The notes under the pieces: generated by a model | Databases searched by the model: none | Told to the model about the DNA's origin: nothing | What the model saw: only the letters and a program-made list of their open reading frames with translations | Origin: DATEHQ01 sp035279525 | GTDB taxonomy: Bacteria; Chloroflexota; Dormibacteria; Dormibacterales; Dormibacteraceae | Reading direction: 5' to 3' | DNA: 39,662 bases | Assembly: GCA_035279525.1 (NCBI GenBank) | Contig: DATEHQ010000047.1 | Location: forward strand, 1 to 39,662 | Program-made: the position numbers and the translations under genes | Shown here: piece by piece, positions 15,291-22,954 of the stretch | How positions within the stretch are numbered: the first letter of the stretch is position 1 | How the letters are laid out: each line of letters starts with the position of its first letter

Positions 15291-17813
15291 ATGAAGGCGG
15301 TGGTCATGGCCGGCGGCGAAGGGTCTCGCCTGCGTCCGCTCACCAGCAGCCTGCCCAAGCCGCTGGTCCCCGTCGCGGGCCGTCCGATCATGGAGCACAT
15401 CCTCCTGCACCTGCGGCGCCACCAGATGCGCGACGTGCTGGCGACGGTCCAGTACATGGGCGCGTCGATTCGCAACTACTTCGGCGACGGTTCCGAGCAG
15501 GGAGTGTCGCTGAGCTACTCGGTCGAGGACTCGCCGCTCGGCACCGCCGGCTCCGTCATGCTGGCCCGCCAGCTTCTGACCGAGCCGTTCGCCATCATCT
15601 CGGGCGACTCCCTGACCGACATCGACCTCGCCGCGGCAGCGCGGTTCCACCGCGAGCGCAAGGCGATCGCGACGATCGTCCTGAAGCCGGTGCCCAACCC
15701 GCTCGAGTACGGCGTGGTGGTGGTCGACGAAGGTGGAGCGGTCCAGAGGTTCATCGAGAAGCCGAGCTGGGGCGAGGTCATCTCGGACCTCGCCAACACG
15801 GGCATCTACATCCTCGACCCCGCCGTCTTCGATTTCTTCAGGCCCGGCGAGGTGACCGACTGGTCGGGCGACGTGTTCCCGAAACTGCTCAAGCAGGGCG
15901 AGCGCGTCTTCGGGTGGATCGCGAGCGGCTACTGGGAGGACGTCGGCGGCCACAGCGCCTACGTCAAGGCCAACTTCGATTGTCTCGAGGGCAAGGTGAA
16001 GGTCCAGCTGCCCGGAAACAGGACCGGCGAATCGGTCTGGGTCCACGAGGACGCCGAGGTTTCCCCAGGCGCGCGCATAGACGGACCGGCCCTGATCTGC
16101 GCGGGCGCGAAGGTTCGGGTCGGCGCGTGGGTCAACGGGCCGTGCGTGGTCGGCCCGTACACCACGGTCGACTCCGGAGCCAAGATCTCCAACTCCGTGG
16201 TGTGGGACCACACGTACATCGGGCTCAACTCGCGCCTCCGCGGTGCGGTCGTATGCCGTTCGGTGACGCTCAAGAACGGCTGCCTGCTCGAGGAGGGCAG
16301 CGTCGTCGGCAGCGATGTCGTGGTCGGAGCGGGTTCGACGGTCAACGCCAATGTGCGGATCTGGCCGAACAAGGAGGTCGAGCCGGGGGCGGTGGTCCAC
16401 GAATCGATCATCTGGGCGGGATCGTGGAAGCGGGGGCTCTTCAGCTCCTACGGCCTGAACGGCCTGGTCAACGTTGAGTTCACGCCGGAGTTCGCGTCGC
16501 GACTGGGCGCGGCGATCGGCGCGCTTTCGCCGAAGGGCACCGAGATAGCCATCTCGCGGGACTACACGCGGTCGGCGCGGATGATCGGGCGCGCCCTCAT
16601 GTCGGGGATGATCTCGTCGGGCACGAGCGTGGTCGACCTGTCGGTCCTTCCGCTGCCCGCCAGCCGCTACTGGGCGCGCCACAACCATATCTCCGGCGTG
16701 CACGTGCAGACTTCGCCGGTCGATCCGCGCTCGGCCGACATCCGCATCTTCGACGAGCTGGGGCTCGAGATCGACAAGCGCAGCGAGCGCAGGCTCGAGG
16801 GGCTTTACTTCCGCGAAGACATCAGGCGCGTCTCGCACTACGAGATGGGCCGCATCACGCGGCGCGACAGCCAGACCGAGCGATACGTGGAAGACCTTCT
16901 CGCCAAGCTCGACCTGGAGATGTTGCGAGGCGCGGCCTTCAAGGTCCTGATCGACTACAACAACGGGCCGGCGGCGATGGTGCTGCCCCTCGTGCTGCAG
17001 GAGATGAACTGCACGGTGATCCCGCTCAACGCCTCACCGGCTGAGATCGTGATGGAGCAGGACGACGCCACGTTCCGCGATCACCTCAAGGAGATGGGCG
17101 TCATCACAGCCGCCGTCAAGGCCAAGCTCGGTGTCTTCATCGACACGCCGGGCGAGCGGTGCTTTCTGGTCGACGAGACGGGCGCGCTGCTCGAGCACCA
17201 CGAGGCCTTCGCGGTCCTCGAGCAGCTGGCCCTCGCGGGCAGGGCCGGCATGGTGCTGGGACCGGCTTCGTCGTCGCTCCAGCTGTCGACGATCGCCGAC
17301 TCGCTCGGCGGGCGTTTCGTGCCGACCAAGATCACGCCGGGCGCCGTGCTCCGCGCCGCGCAGCACGCCGAGACGGTGATCGCGTCCGACGGCGCGGGCG
17401 GCTTCTGCTGGCCCGACTTCGCCGTGTCGTTCGACGCCATCTTCACGACCGCCCGCGTGCTGGAGCTGCTGGCCAGGACCGGAACCTCGCTGGCAGCCCT
17501 CCGCTCGCGGATACCGGCGGTCGCCCACCGCGCGGCGGTCGAGTTCTGTCCGTGGGAGGTGAAGGGGCGGGTGATGCGGACGATGATGGAGCGTCACCTC
17601 AAGGATCGAGTCGACCTGACCGACGGTGTGAAGGTGTTCGTCGACGGGGGATGGGTGCTCGTCGTGCCCGATGCCGACCGGCCCGAGTACCACGTGATCG
17701 CGTCGACGCTCGACTCCGCGCACTCGAGCCGGCTGGTGGAGGAATACTCCCACCTGGTCCGTGCCGTGGTGGCCGAGGCGGCGCCGCAGGTGGAAGCCGT
17801 CGTCGAGACATAG
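15291..17813 (+). CDS. Sugar-nucleotidyltransferase - phosphohexomutase fusion with degenerate mutase motifs
   Basis: 840 residues. Residues 1-240 are an NTP-sugar transferase: MAGGEGSRLRPLT (6-18), SGDSLTDID, and EKPSWGEV. Residues about 250-360 are left-handed beta-helix hexapeptides (GARIDGPALICAGAKV). Residues about 375-835 follow the phosphoglucomutase/phosphomannomutase fold, but the phosphoserine loop TASHNP is replaced by QTSPVDP (473-479) and the metal loop DGDGDR by DGAGGF (700-705). The mutase half may be a non-catalytic or altered domain. Similar fusions in Cyanobacteria and Actinobacteria are usually annotated mannose-1-phosphate guanylyltransferase. Context (glgP, glgA) also allows an ADP- or UDP-glucose product. 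A Shine-Dalgarno GGAGCAAGAGGG precedes ATG 15291. Confidence 0.88.
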   Translation: MKAVVMAGGEGSRLRPLTSSLPKPLVPVAGRPIMEHILLHLRRHQMRDVLATVQYMGASIRNYFGDGSEQGVSLSYSVEDSPLGTAGSVMLARQLLTEPFAIISGDSLTDIDLAAAARFHRERKAIATIVLKPVPNPLEYGVVVVDEGGAVQRFIEKPSWGEVISDLANTGIYILDPAVFDFFRPGEVTDWSGDVFPKLLKQGERVFGWIASGYWEDVGGHSAYVKANFDCLEGKVKVQLPGNRTGESVWVHEDAEVSPGARIDGPALICAGAKVRVGAWVNGPCVVGPYTTVDSGAKISNSVVWDHTYIGLNSRLRGAVVCRSVTLKNGCLLEEGSVVGSDVVVGAGSTVNANVRIWPNKEVEPGAVVHESIIWAGSWKRGLFSSYGLNGLVNVEFTPEFASRLGAAIGALSPKGTEIAISRDYTRSARMIGRALMSGMISSGTSVVDLSVLPLPASRYWARHNHISGVHVQTSPVDPRSADIRIFDELGLEIDKRSERRLEGLYFREDIRRVSHYEMGRITRRDSQTERYVEDLLAKLDLEMLRGAAFKVLIDYNNGPAAMVLPLVLQEMNCTVIPLNASPAEIVMEQDDATFRDHLKEMGVITAAVKAKLGVFIDTPGERCFLVDETGALLEHHEAFAVLEQLALAGRAGMVLGPASSSLQLSTIADSLGGRFVPTKITPGAVLRAAQHAETVIASDGAGGFCWPDFAVSFDAIFTTARVLELLARTGTSLAALRSRIPAVAHRAAVEFCPWEVKGRVMRTMMERHLKDRVDLTDGVKVFVDGGWVLVVPDADRPEYHVIASTLDSAHSSRLVEEYSHLVRAVVAEAAPQVEAVVET

Positions 17814-17820
17814 GCGATCT

Positions 17821-17843
17821 CCGGATAGGCCGGCCTCTCCGGG
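17821..17843. repeat. Third, variant copy of the intergenic palindromic repeat
   Basis: CCGGATAGGCCGGCCTCTCC followed by GGG starts 7 bases after the stop of the nucleotidyltransferase fusion. It matches the two copies at 13125-13193 except for G in place of T and a different last pair of bases. It contains the perfect palindrome AGGCCGGCCT and an 18-base near-palindrome, so it can form a hairpin and may act as a terminator although no T-run follows. Confidence 0.6.
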
Positions 17844-17925
17844 TCGAAGACCGTTCCCGCGGGCGGATTGGCCAGGACTATCCGTAAACGGTCGGGTCTC
17901 GAAAGACCTCGGTCAACCCGAACCC

Positions 17926-17931
17926 TAAAAT
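17926..17931 (+). promoter_or_regulatory. -10 element of the tRNA-Gly gene
   Basis: TAAAAT matches the TATAAT consensus at 5/6 positions and lies 20 bases before the mature tRNA 5' end. No good -35 hexamer is found at the right distance; instead a small hairpin GGTCT-CGAA-AGACC (17895-17908) occupies that place. Confidence 0.5.
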
Positions 17932-17945
17932 CATTACTTCGGCGA

Positions 17946-18021
17946 GCGGGCGTAGCTCACCTGGTAGAGCGCAACCTTCCCAAGGTTGAGGTAGCCGGTT
18001 CGAGACCGGTCGCCCGCTCCA
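17946..18021 (+). tRNA. tRNA-Gly (anticodon CCC), CCA encoded
   Basis: A 76-base cloverleaf. Acceptor arms GCGGGCG (17946-17952) and CGCCCGC (18011-18017) pair fully; the D arm is GCTC...GAGC; the anticodon arm CAACC-TTCCCAA-GGTTG gives anticodon CCC; the T arm GCCGG-TTCGAGA-CCGGT contains TTCGA; discriminator T is followed by encoded CCA (18019-18021). It reads GGG codons, which are frequent in GC-rich genomes. Confidence 0.97.
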
Positions 18022-18123
18022 GTTCGCGCACTGCCGCGATCAACTCCCAACAAAAAGGGCGAGGCGCCGGATCAGAGAAGCCCGCGGGCGTCGCCCGCCG
18101 TAACCAGATCGGCCCGCCCAAGG

Positions 18124-18153
18124 TTGACACCCAGGAGACCTACGCACTAACCT
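18124..18153 (+). promoter_or_regulatory. Possible promoter of the 2OG oxygenase gene
   Basis: A perfect TTGACA (18124-18129) is followed after 18 bases by TAACCT (18148-18153), which matches TATAAT at only 3/6 positions. It lies about 70 bases before the gene at 18222, which has its own AGGAGG ribosome-binding site. The 200 bases between tRNA and gene hold no other recognisable element. Confidence 0.4.
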
Positions 18154-18221
18154 CCCGGTGGCTAAGCGCGGCCGGCGAACGGTGTTCAGGTCACGCAGCA
18201 AAAACTGGCCAGGAGGCATAA

Positions 18222-18911
18222 ATGGAATCCCCGACTGATCTGGAAGCCCGCCGGCGGCACGTCTACATGGACGTGCTGCAGGAGAAGGGCTTTGTTTCGC
18301 TCCGTTCGTACAACGGGCCCGAGATCGACCCCAGGGAATGGGAGGACCTCGAGTTCGTCAACTGGAAAAGCTCAGGCGCCGAGGTGTTCGCGCCCATCGC
18401 CTCGGCACTCGGCGAAATGGAGAACGGTGGATTCTGGGACAAGGGCAAGCCGGACAAGGACGGAATCTGGACCGCCAACGCCGCACTCTGTCCGAACCTG
18501 GTTCGCTGGACGCAGGAGACCGGCGCGCGTTACGGCCGCGTCCGCATCATCAAGCTCGCGCCGCAGGACAACAGCCGCGCGATTCAGCTGATGCACCTCG
18601 ACGACAACAACCGCTTGAACCCCGACGGCGAGGGCTGGGTCGTCCGCACCTGGCTCGAGCTGACGGACAACCCCGGCTCGTACATGATCGTCCGCTCGGA
18701 CAAGAACGACCCGTCGACCGAGTCGCGCATCGAGCTTCGCAAGGGAGCGCAGTACGTGGTCGACTCGGAGCGGCTGTACCACGCCGTCACCCACTCAGGG
18801 CCGCACACGCGCTACGCGGTGATCGCGTCGTTCGAGTCGGGTCCGCAGCTCGAGAGCTGGATCGAGAGCCGGATGGCGGAAGAGGCCGGCGCAGGCTCCC
18901 GCTCGAGGTAG
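18222..18911 (+). CDS. Predicted Fe(II)/2-oxoglutarate-dependent oxygenase, aspartyl/asparaginyl hydroxylase-like
   Basis: 229 residues, soluble. The C-terminal half shows a cupin-fold dioxygenase pattern: LMHLDDNN (His125, Asp127), then a strand-rich stretch RTWLELTDNPGSYMIV, then YHAVTH (His187) and Arg197 exactly 10 residues later. HxD...H with Arg at +10 fits the Fe(II) triad and 2-oxoglutarate anchor of Asp_Arg_Hydrox-type enzymes. The N-terminal 110 residues are not recognised. Substrate unknown; related enzymes hydroxylate amino acids, peptides or lipids. It is a single-gene unit: AGGAGG 7 bases before the ATG and a strong terminator just after the stop. The family call is from motif spacing, not a database match. 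Confidence 0.65.
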   Translation: MESPTDLEARRRHVYMDVLQEKGFVSLRSYNGPEIDPREWEDLEFVNWKSSGAEVFAPIASALGEMENGGFWDKGKPDKDGIWTANAALCPNLVRWTQETGARYGRVRIIKLAPQDNSRAIQLMHLDDNNRLNPDGEGWVVRTWLELTDNPGSYMIVRSDKNDPSTESRIELRKGAQYVVDSERLYHAVTHSGPHTRYAVIASFESGPQLESWIESRMAEEAGAGSRSR

Positions 18912-18931
18912 GCGCCACAGGGATTTCGCGT

Positions 18932-18966
18932 GAGCCGCCCGGCACATCGGGCGGCTCTTCTTTTCA
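18932..18966 (+). terminator. Rho-independent terminator after the oxygenase gene
   Basis: GAGCCGCCCG (18932-18941) and CGGGCGGCTC (18948-18957) form a perfect 10-bp stem with loop GCACAT, followed by TTCTTTTC. It also sits between convergent genes, just before the 3' end of the leftward TadE-like gene at 18972. Confidence 0.93.
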
Positions 18967-18971
18967 GCCGG

Positions 18972-19553
18972 TCAGAAGTAAAGCTCTTCGCCTGTCGCCG
19001 ACTGCACGATCATGATCACGCCCTGCGACGCGGCCCCGGCGATCTGCGCCAGGGCGGGCGTCACCGTCGAGAACTTGATCACTATCTGTATCTGGAGGCC
19101 GTGACCCGTTCCGTCCACGGGGCGTGCGCCCCATGGGCCGTAGGAGGTGCACGTACCGAGGTCACCTCCGGAGGACAGCGCGCACGAGCGCACCGCGAAG
19201 CAGGCGACCTGTCTGCCGCTGAAGGAGCCAACCGTGCATCCGCCCGGGTCGCCGCAGACGCCTGAGGCGGTCGTGCACGTGCCCCATGTCGTCCCAGGTC
19301 CTTCCGATCCCCACGCCGCCAGCGTGTTCGGGATTCCACTGTTGGGCTCGTCGCGGATCGCGCCGCCGATGTCGCTGGTGTCGGAGATGATCCCCATCCG
19401 CACGCCGGCCCGCGCGGCGCCCGCCGCGTCGATCGCCTGCCAGTAGGCCCGCCCGACGTCGATCGTCAGGAGCACGAACAGGAGCAGCACCGGGGACAGG
19501 ATGGCGAACTCGACCAGCGCCTGCCCTCGCTCGCCGCGTCGTGCCTTCATCAT
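18972..19553 (-). CDS. TadE-like pseudopilin/pilus-assembly protein (left cluster, third gene)
   Basis: 193 residues. The N-terminus MMKARRGERGQALVEFA leads into one hydrophobic helix (ILSPVLLLFVLLTIDVGRAYW), the class IV prepilin-like TadE_N pattern with a processed-pilin Glu five residues after the Gly-Gln step. The exported remainder contains a cluster of cysteines (TCTTASGVCGDPGGC and others), likely disulfide-linked outside the cell. The start ATG at 19551-19553 overlaps the TGA of the large TadG-like gene. The ORF is open far upstream, but that part is the shadow of the TadG gene in another frame. Acts with the Tad secretion machinery. Confidence 0.85.
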   Translation of the reverse strand: MMKARRGERGQALVEFAILSPVLLLFVLLTIDVGRAYWQAIDAAGAARAGVRMGIISDTSDIGGAIRDEPNSGIPNTLAAWGSEGPGTTWGTCTTASGVCGDPGGCTVGSFSGRQVACFAVRSCALSSGGDLGTCTSYGPWGARPVDGTGHGLQIQIVIKFSTVTPALAQIAGAASQGVIMIVQSATGEELYF

Positions 19554-22006
19554 CCGACCAGCGTCACGGAGCCCACGCTCTGCTGGCCCGGGCCGGGCCC
19601 GCCGGTGCTCCGGAAGGTGTAGTTCACATAGGCGTAGTCGCCGCACCGGTCGCCGTCCAGGAAGAACACCGTCACGCTCAGGTAGTTGCCAGCCGGGTTG
19701 GGGAACGTGTAGATGAGGTGCGCCGTGTAGTTCGCCGTCTGGGCGTTGGGGATCGTGTTCTGATGGCCCCAGGCCCAGCCGCCCTTGGCCTCGATCGTCG
19801 AGCCGTTGCTGTTGGGGATGGTGTAGACCCAGTCGCTCCCGCCCCTGATGGTGTACTGGCCGGGCACCCCCGGGTTGGGATAGGCCGGATTGGAGTCGCC
19901 CGGGTTGTTGATGGGCGGAGGGAGCGGGGTGCCCGGACCCGGAACACTGTTCCAGATGCCCTCCGAGAAGAACTGCGGGCTGCCGTTGTTGATCTTCACG
20001 TACACGTCGTACGCGTCCATCATCCATTCGTCCTGGTAGGGCACGGTGAGGACCGAATACCCCGAGGGGCCCGCCCTCAAGGTCGGCGGGCTGATGATGG
20101 AGGTCTCGTCGCGGCCGCTGGTGCCGATCCCGGGGACCGAACCGCCGCCGTAACCCTGGCTGAAGTCCATCGTGCCGCCCGACTGGCCGAAGATCGTGAG
20201 GCTGTAGGCCAGGACCTGGCCCTGTATGGCGGGCAGCTCGACGCCCTGCGTGTCGAAGCCGGCCATGCTCGGGTCGAACTCGACGCCGCCGGCCGTGGCG
20301 AAGTTGGGGTTCTGATAGATGATGCCGCTCGTCGTGTTGGGCGGGACCCCAGCGCCGGGCTGCGACGAGTCGAGGTGGATGAACGAGCTGTTCTCCAGGT
20401 CGAACAGGAGGGGCGAGCCGTTCACCGCCGCCACAGCGCCCACGCCTGCTCCGGCGAGCGTCATGCCCGAAACCTCGTGCGTGCTGACGAAGCCGCCGGC
20501 TTCCAGCCGGAAGACGACCCCGCTGCCGCTGATCACTGTCGGATCGCCGCCGCCGCCGCCGCTCCCCGCCACGCCGTTGGTGCACGAGCCGGGGGTCGGA
20601 CCCTGATAGGCGTAGAAGCTCCCGCCGCCGTGGCCGATCCACACGCCCGCCTTGAGGGTTGGGCAGGAGGTCGGCGCCCCGCCGGTGCAGAGGTCGAAGT
20701 CGGAGGCGTTCTCCTGGCTGTGGTCGATCCCGTTGGCCAGGTAGCCCGAACCCGTGGCGCTGTTCACCGGCGCGGTGCCGAGGACGTCGTAAAGGCCGGA
20801 CGCGAACTCGTACGTGCCGTGGTTGATCACGATGTAGTCGTAGATCCCGGATCCGATGAGGTACGGCTCCTGCGGATCGGCGCACGGGCCGTACATGGCC
20901 TGGCCGTTGAGGACCAGCGAGCCGCAGTCCTTGAGGCCGGCGGTGCTGACTGTGGGATACCAGAAGTTGGTGGGGATCCAGGGCGCCTGGTTGGAGTCGA
21001 TCTCGTTCAGGGTCGCCTGTCCGGTCGTCGTGCACGGCCCGCCGACGCCGCCGCCCCCGATCCGCGTGCAGTAAAGCTTCGTGCCCGCCGGAACCGCAAA
21101 CCCTCGCGATCCGACCGCCGATCCCGCGGCGCACGCCGCGCCGCCGAACGCGTCGCAGATCGTGGTCCGGTCCTGTATCACCATGTCGCCGTTCGACTGG
21201 AGCGCCGTGTAGTCGCCCGGAGGATTGAGCACCGAGCCGTCGTACCCGTAGATCTTCGGCGCTGTCCCGTGCCGAGCCCAGAACGTGGGGCAGTTGCTGC
21301 CGGTCGTGCTGCAGGAGAGCAGCGTGCGGGCGGCAGGCTTGCTTTCGTTGAAGCACTGCTGCTCAGCCGCGTCGCACCCCGCCTGCGGCTGGTACAGCAT
21401 CGCCGCGACGGGAGGCGGCGCGTCGAAGGATGAGGCGGGCAGCGTCGCCTGCGCCGCGGCCGACACTGTGACGTAGGCGAACGGGATGCCGAGGACCGAC
21501 GTGAAGAGCTCGCCGATCCGCGTCGTGATCGTCACCTGCACGCACGAGTCCGCGGCCGCGCCGGCGCAAGCCAGCGGAATCGGGTTGCCCGGCAGCGCGA
21601 CCGGCGGTGAGTTGACCGACACCTTGTTCTGAAAGCCGGCGTTGGAGGAGCACGGGAGACCGGCGACGTCGAACCATGTGGTGCTGAACGAGGAGCCGAG
21701 CGACTGGTCGCACGAGCTGGAGAAGATCGTGCTGAAGCCGTTGTTGGCGGCGAAGTCATGAGCCGCCTGCAAAGGCGCCGAGTTCGCCGCGATGGGCGAG
21801 CTCAGGTTGCTCTGGTAGGTCATCTCCTTGGTGGCGGCCAGCACAGCGAAGTCCGCCGCGTTCTGGGCGTCGCGCTTGACCAGGTAGTCGCGGCTCGAGT
21901 CGATGGCGAGGCCGGCCAGCGCGCACATGACGAGAAACGCGGCGGCCGCGATGGGCAGGAGCTGACCGCTCTGCCGGCGCCGGGAGCGAGACAGAGGTTC
22001 TTTCAT
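19550..22006 (-). CDS. Very large TadG-like (Tad domain) exported protein
   Basis: 818 residues from ATG 22006, which overlaps the stop of the preceding tadE by 4 bases. Residues 9-55 form the Tad domain: SRRRQSGQLLPIAAAAFLV, a transmembrane helix, then IDSSRDYLVKRDAQNAADFA, the TadG-like juxtamembrane motif. The rest is extracellular, Gly/Ser/Pro-rich and beta-strand-like, with about 19 cysteines mostly in the first 500 residues. It has no VWA domain or MIDAS motif that I can recognise, unlike many TadG proteins. From about residue 330 to the end the sequence resembles secreted beta-rich adhesin or passenger regions, but I cannot name a family. An open frame extends to 22702; the ATG at 22006 is preferred because the Tad domain begins there. 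Confidence 0.8.
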   Translation of the reverse strand: MKEPLSRSRRRQSGQLLPIAAAAFLVMCALAGLAIDSSRDYLVKRDAQNAADFAVLAATKEMTYQSNLSSPIAANSAPLQAAHDFAANNGFSTIFSSSCDQSLGSSFSTTWFDVAGLPCSSNAGFQNKVSVNSPPVALPGNPIPLACAGAAADSCVQVTITTRIGELFTSVLGIPFAYVTVSAAAQATLPASSFDAPPPVAAMLYQPQAGCDAAEQQCFNESKPAARTLLSCSTTGSNCPTFWARHGTAPKIYGYDGSVLNPPGDYTALQSNGDMVIQDRTTICDAFGGAACAAGSAVGSRGFAVPAGTKLYCTRIGGGGVGGPCTTTGQATLNEIDSNQAPWIPTNFWYPTVSTAGLKDCGSLVLNGQAMYGPCADPQEPYLIGSGIYDYIVINHGTYEFASGLYDVLGTAPVNSATGSGYLANGIDHSQENASDFDLCTGGAPTSCPTLKAGVWIGHGGGSFYAYQGPTPGSCTNGVAGSGGGGGDPTVISGSGVVFRLEAGGFVSTHEVSGMTLAGAGVGAVAAVNGSPLLFDLENSSFIHLDSSQPGAGVPPNTTSGIIYQNPNFATAGGVEFDPSMAGFDTQGVELPAIQGQVLAYSLTIFGQSGGTMDFSQGYGGGSVPGIGTSGRDETSIISPPTLRAGPSGYSVLTVPYQDEWMMDAYDVYVKINNGSPQFFSEGIWNSVPGPGTPLPPPINNPGDSNPAYPNPGVPGQYTIRGGSDWVYTIPNSNGSTIEAKGGWAWGHQNTIPNAQTANYTAHLIYTFPNPAGNYLSVTVFFLDGDRCGDYAYVNYTFRSTGGPGPGQQSVGSVTLVG

Positions 22007-22620
22007 TCGGTGGTCACCACCGAGATGGTCTTGACGATGATGTTCTGCGTGAAGCCGTTGACGAACGGCAGCAGGGGCGTGAAGTGGTACTGGACCTCGA
22101 CCGCGACGTGCTTGACGGTCGGTGAGATCGCCCGCTGCGCGGATGAATTGCAGTTGCTGTCCGGTGGATCGGCGGTCGCCACCGCGGGCCAGATGTACGC
22201 GTAGCCGACGTTGGGCGGAGGCGTGGTCGGCTGGAGCGCACCGGCCGGGTTGTTGGGGTCCGAGTTGCCGGCGATCGAGTTCGGGTCCATCTGGACGGGG
22301 AATCCCTGTCCCACCCGCTCGACCTCCTGGATGATCTCGCAGTCGCTGAACAGCGAGCCGCTCAAGGATGCGGTCCGCGCTCCGTCGCGCGCCGCGGAAG
22401 AGATGGCGGTGTACGTGTAGAGCAGGCGGCTGATGTCGATCGCGGTGAAGACGATCAACAGGAAGATCGGAGACACCAGCGCAAACTCGACGAGCGCCTG
22501 GCTGCGCTGCGACCGTGAATGCCGGCGCGCGATGACCGGCTTCGGACGCGCTGACGCGCGGGTTGTGCTTGACACCCTTCCCCTCACATGAGCCATTGGA
22601 TCGGCTGCTGGCTTGCACAA
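22003..22620 (-). CDS. TadE-like pseudopilin (left cluster, first gene)
   Basis: Up to 205 residues. A basic cytoplasmic stretch (RRHSRSQRSQ) precedes the TadE helix ALVEFALVSPIFLLIVFTAIDISRLLYTY (shown in part: ALVEFALVSPIFLL), followed by an exported domain ending ISVVTTE. The start is uncertain: ATG 22620 is the longest; ATG 22596 or a GTG near 22575 would still leave the helix intact and shorten the unusual basic lead. The stop overlaps the TadG-like start by 4 bases. First gene of a three-gene tadE-tadG-tadE unit; its promoter should lie in 22621-22860 but no clear hexamers were found. Confidence 0.82.
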   Translation of the reverse strand: MCKPAADPMAHVRGRVSSTTRASARPKPVIARRHSRSQRSQALVEFALVSPIFLLIVFTAIDISRLLYTYTAISSAARDGARTASLSGSLFSDCEIIQEVERVGQGFPVQMDPNSIAGNSDPNNPAGALQPTTPPPNVGYAYIWPAVATADPPDSNCNSSAQRAISPTVKHVAVEVQYHFTPLLPFVNGFTQNIIVKTISVVTTE

Positions 22621-22954
22621 CGGGATCGCGTGGGTGGTATTGCGTCAGAAATCGCGAGCTTCGAGATCGAAACGAACGACGATTTGATTCCTTAAACCGC
22701 ATGCTCTACCGTCCGTGAATTCCCCGTTGTTGAGTGCTGTAAGGGGGATTCCAAGAGAAGCCGTCGACGGCCCGCGCTGTCGGCGCCACGGCAGACAGTG
22801 GACGAATCCAGCCCGGCCGGCTGACGAGTTCCAGCCCGGCCCGAGCACCGCCTGACGAAGCGGCGTTAATTCGGCGTTAATTCACCCCTCCGGACCGCAG
22901 GGCCCCCTTAGACTGGGGGCTCTGTCGTTTCCGCCCCATGAGGAGGTAAGTCCA
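22621..22954. other. Divergent intergenic region with tandem repeat and hairpin
   Basis: 334 bases between the leftward tad cluster and the rightward amine oxidase. An open frame at 22645-22848 has no Shine-Dalgarno or resemblance and is not taken as a gene. It contains the 11-base tandem repeat at 22861-22882, a hairpin GCCCCC-TTAGACT-GGGGGC (22902-22920) and the ribosome-binding site AGGAGGTAAG (22941-22950) that fixes the TTG start at 22955. Confidence 0.6.
22861..22882 (+). promoter_or_regulatory. Tandem 11-base direct repeat, possible OmpR/PhoP-type regulator site
   Basis: CGGCGTTAATT is repeated twice without spacing. An 11-base period places both half-sites on one face of the helix, as in PHO boxes and other OmpR-family winged-helix operators; the reading GTTAATTCGGC-GTTAATTCACC recalls actinobacterial PhoP units (GTTCACCC type). 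It lies about 72 bases before the amine oxidase start. Identity of the regulator is inference. Confidence 0.4.

Noticed and set aside
14907..16838. 643-residue minus-strand open frame across glgP start and the nucleotidyltransferase gene
   Set aside because: It crosses two recognised genes and shows no domain; shadow of the fusion gene's codon pattern.
22645..22848. 67-residue minus-strand frame before the left tad cluster
   Set aside because: No ribosome-binding site or family resemblance; overlaps the expected promoter region.
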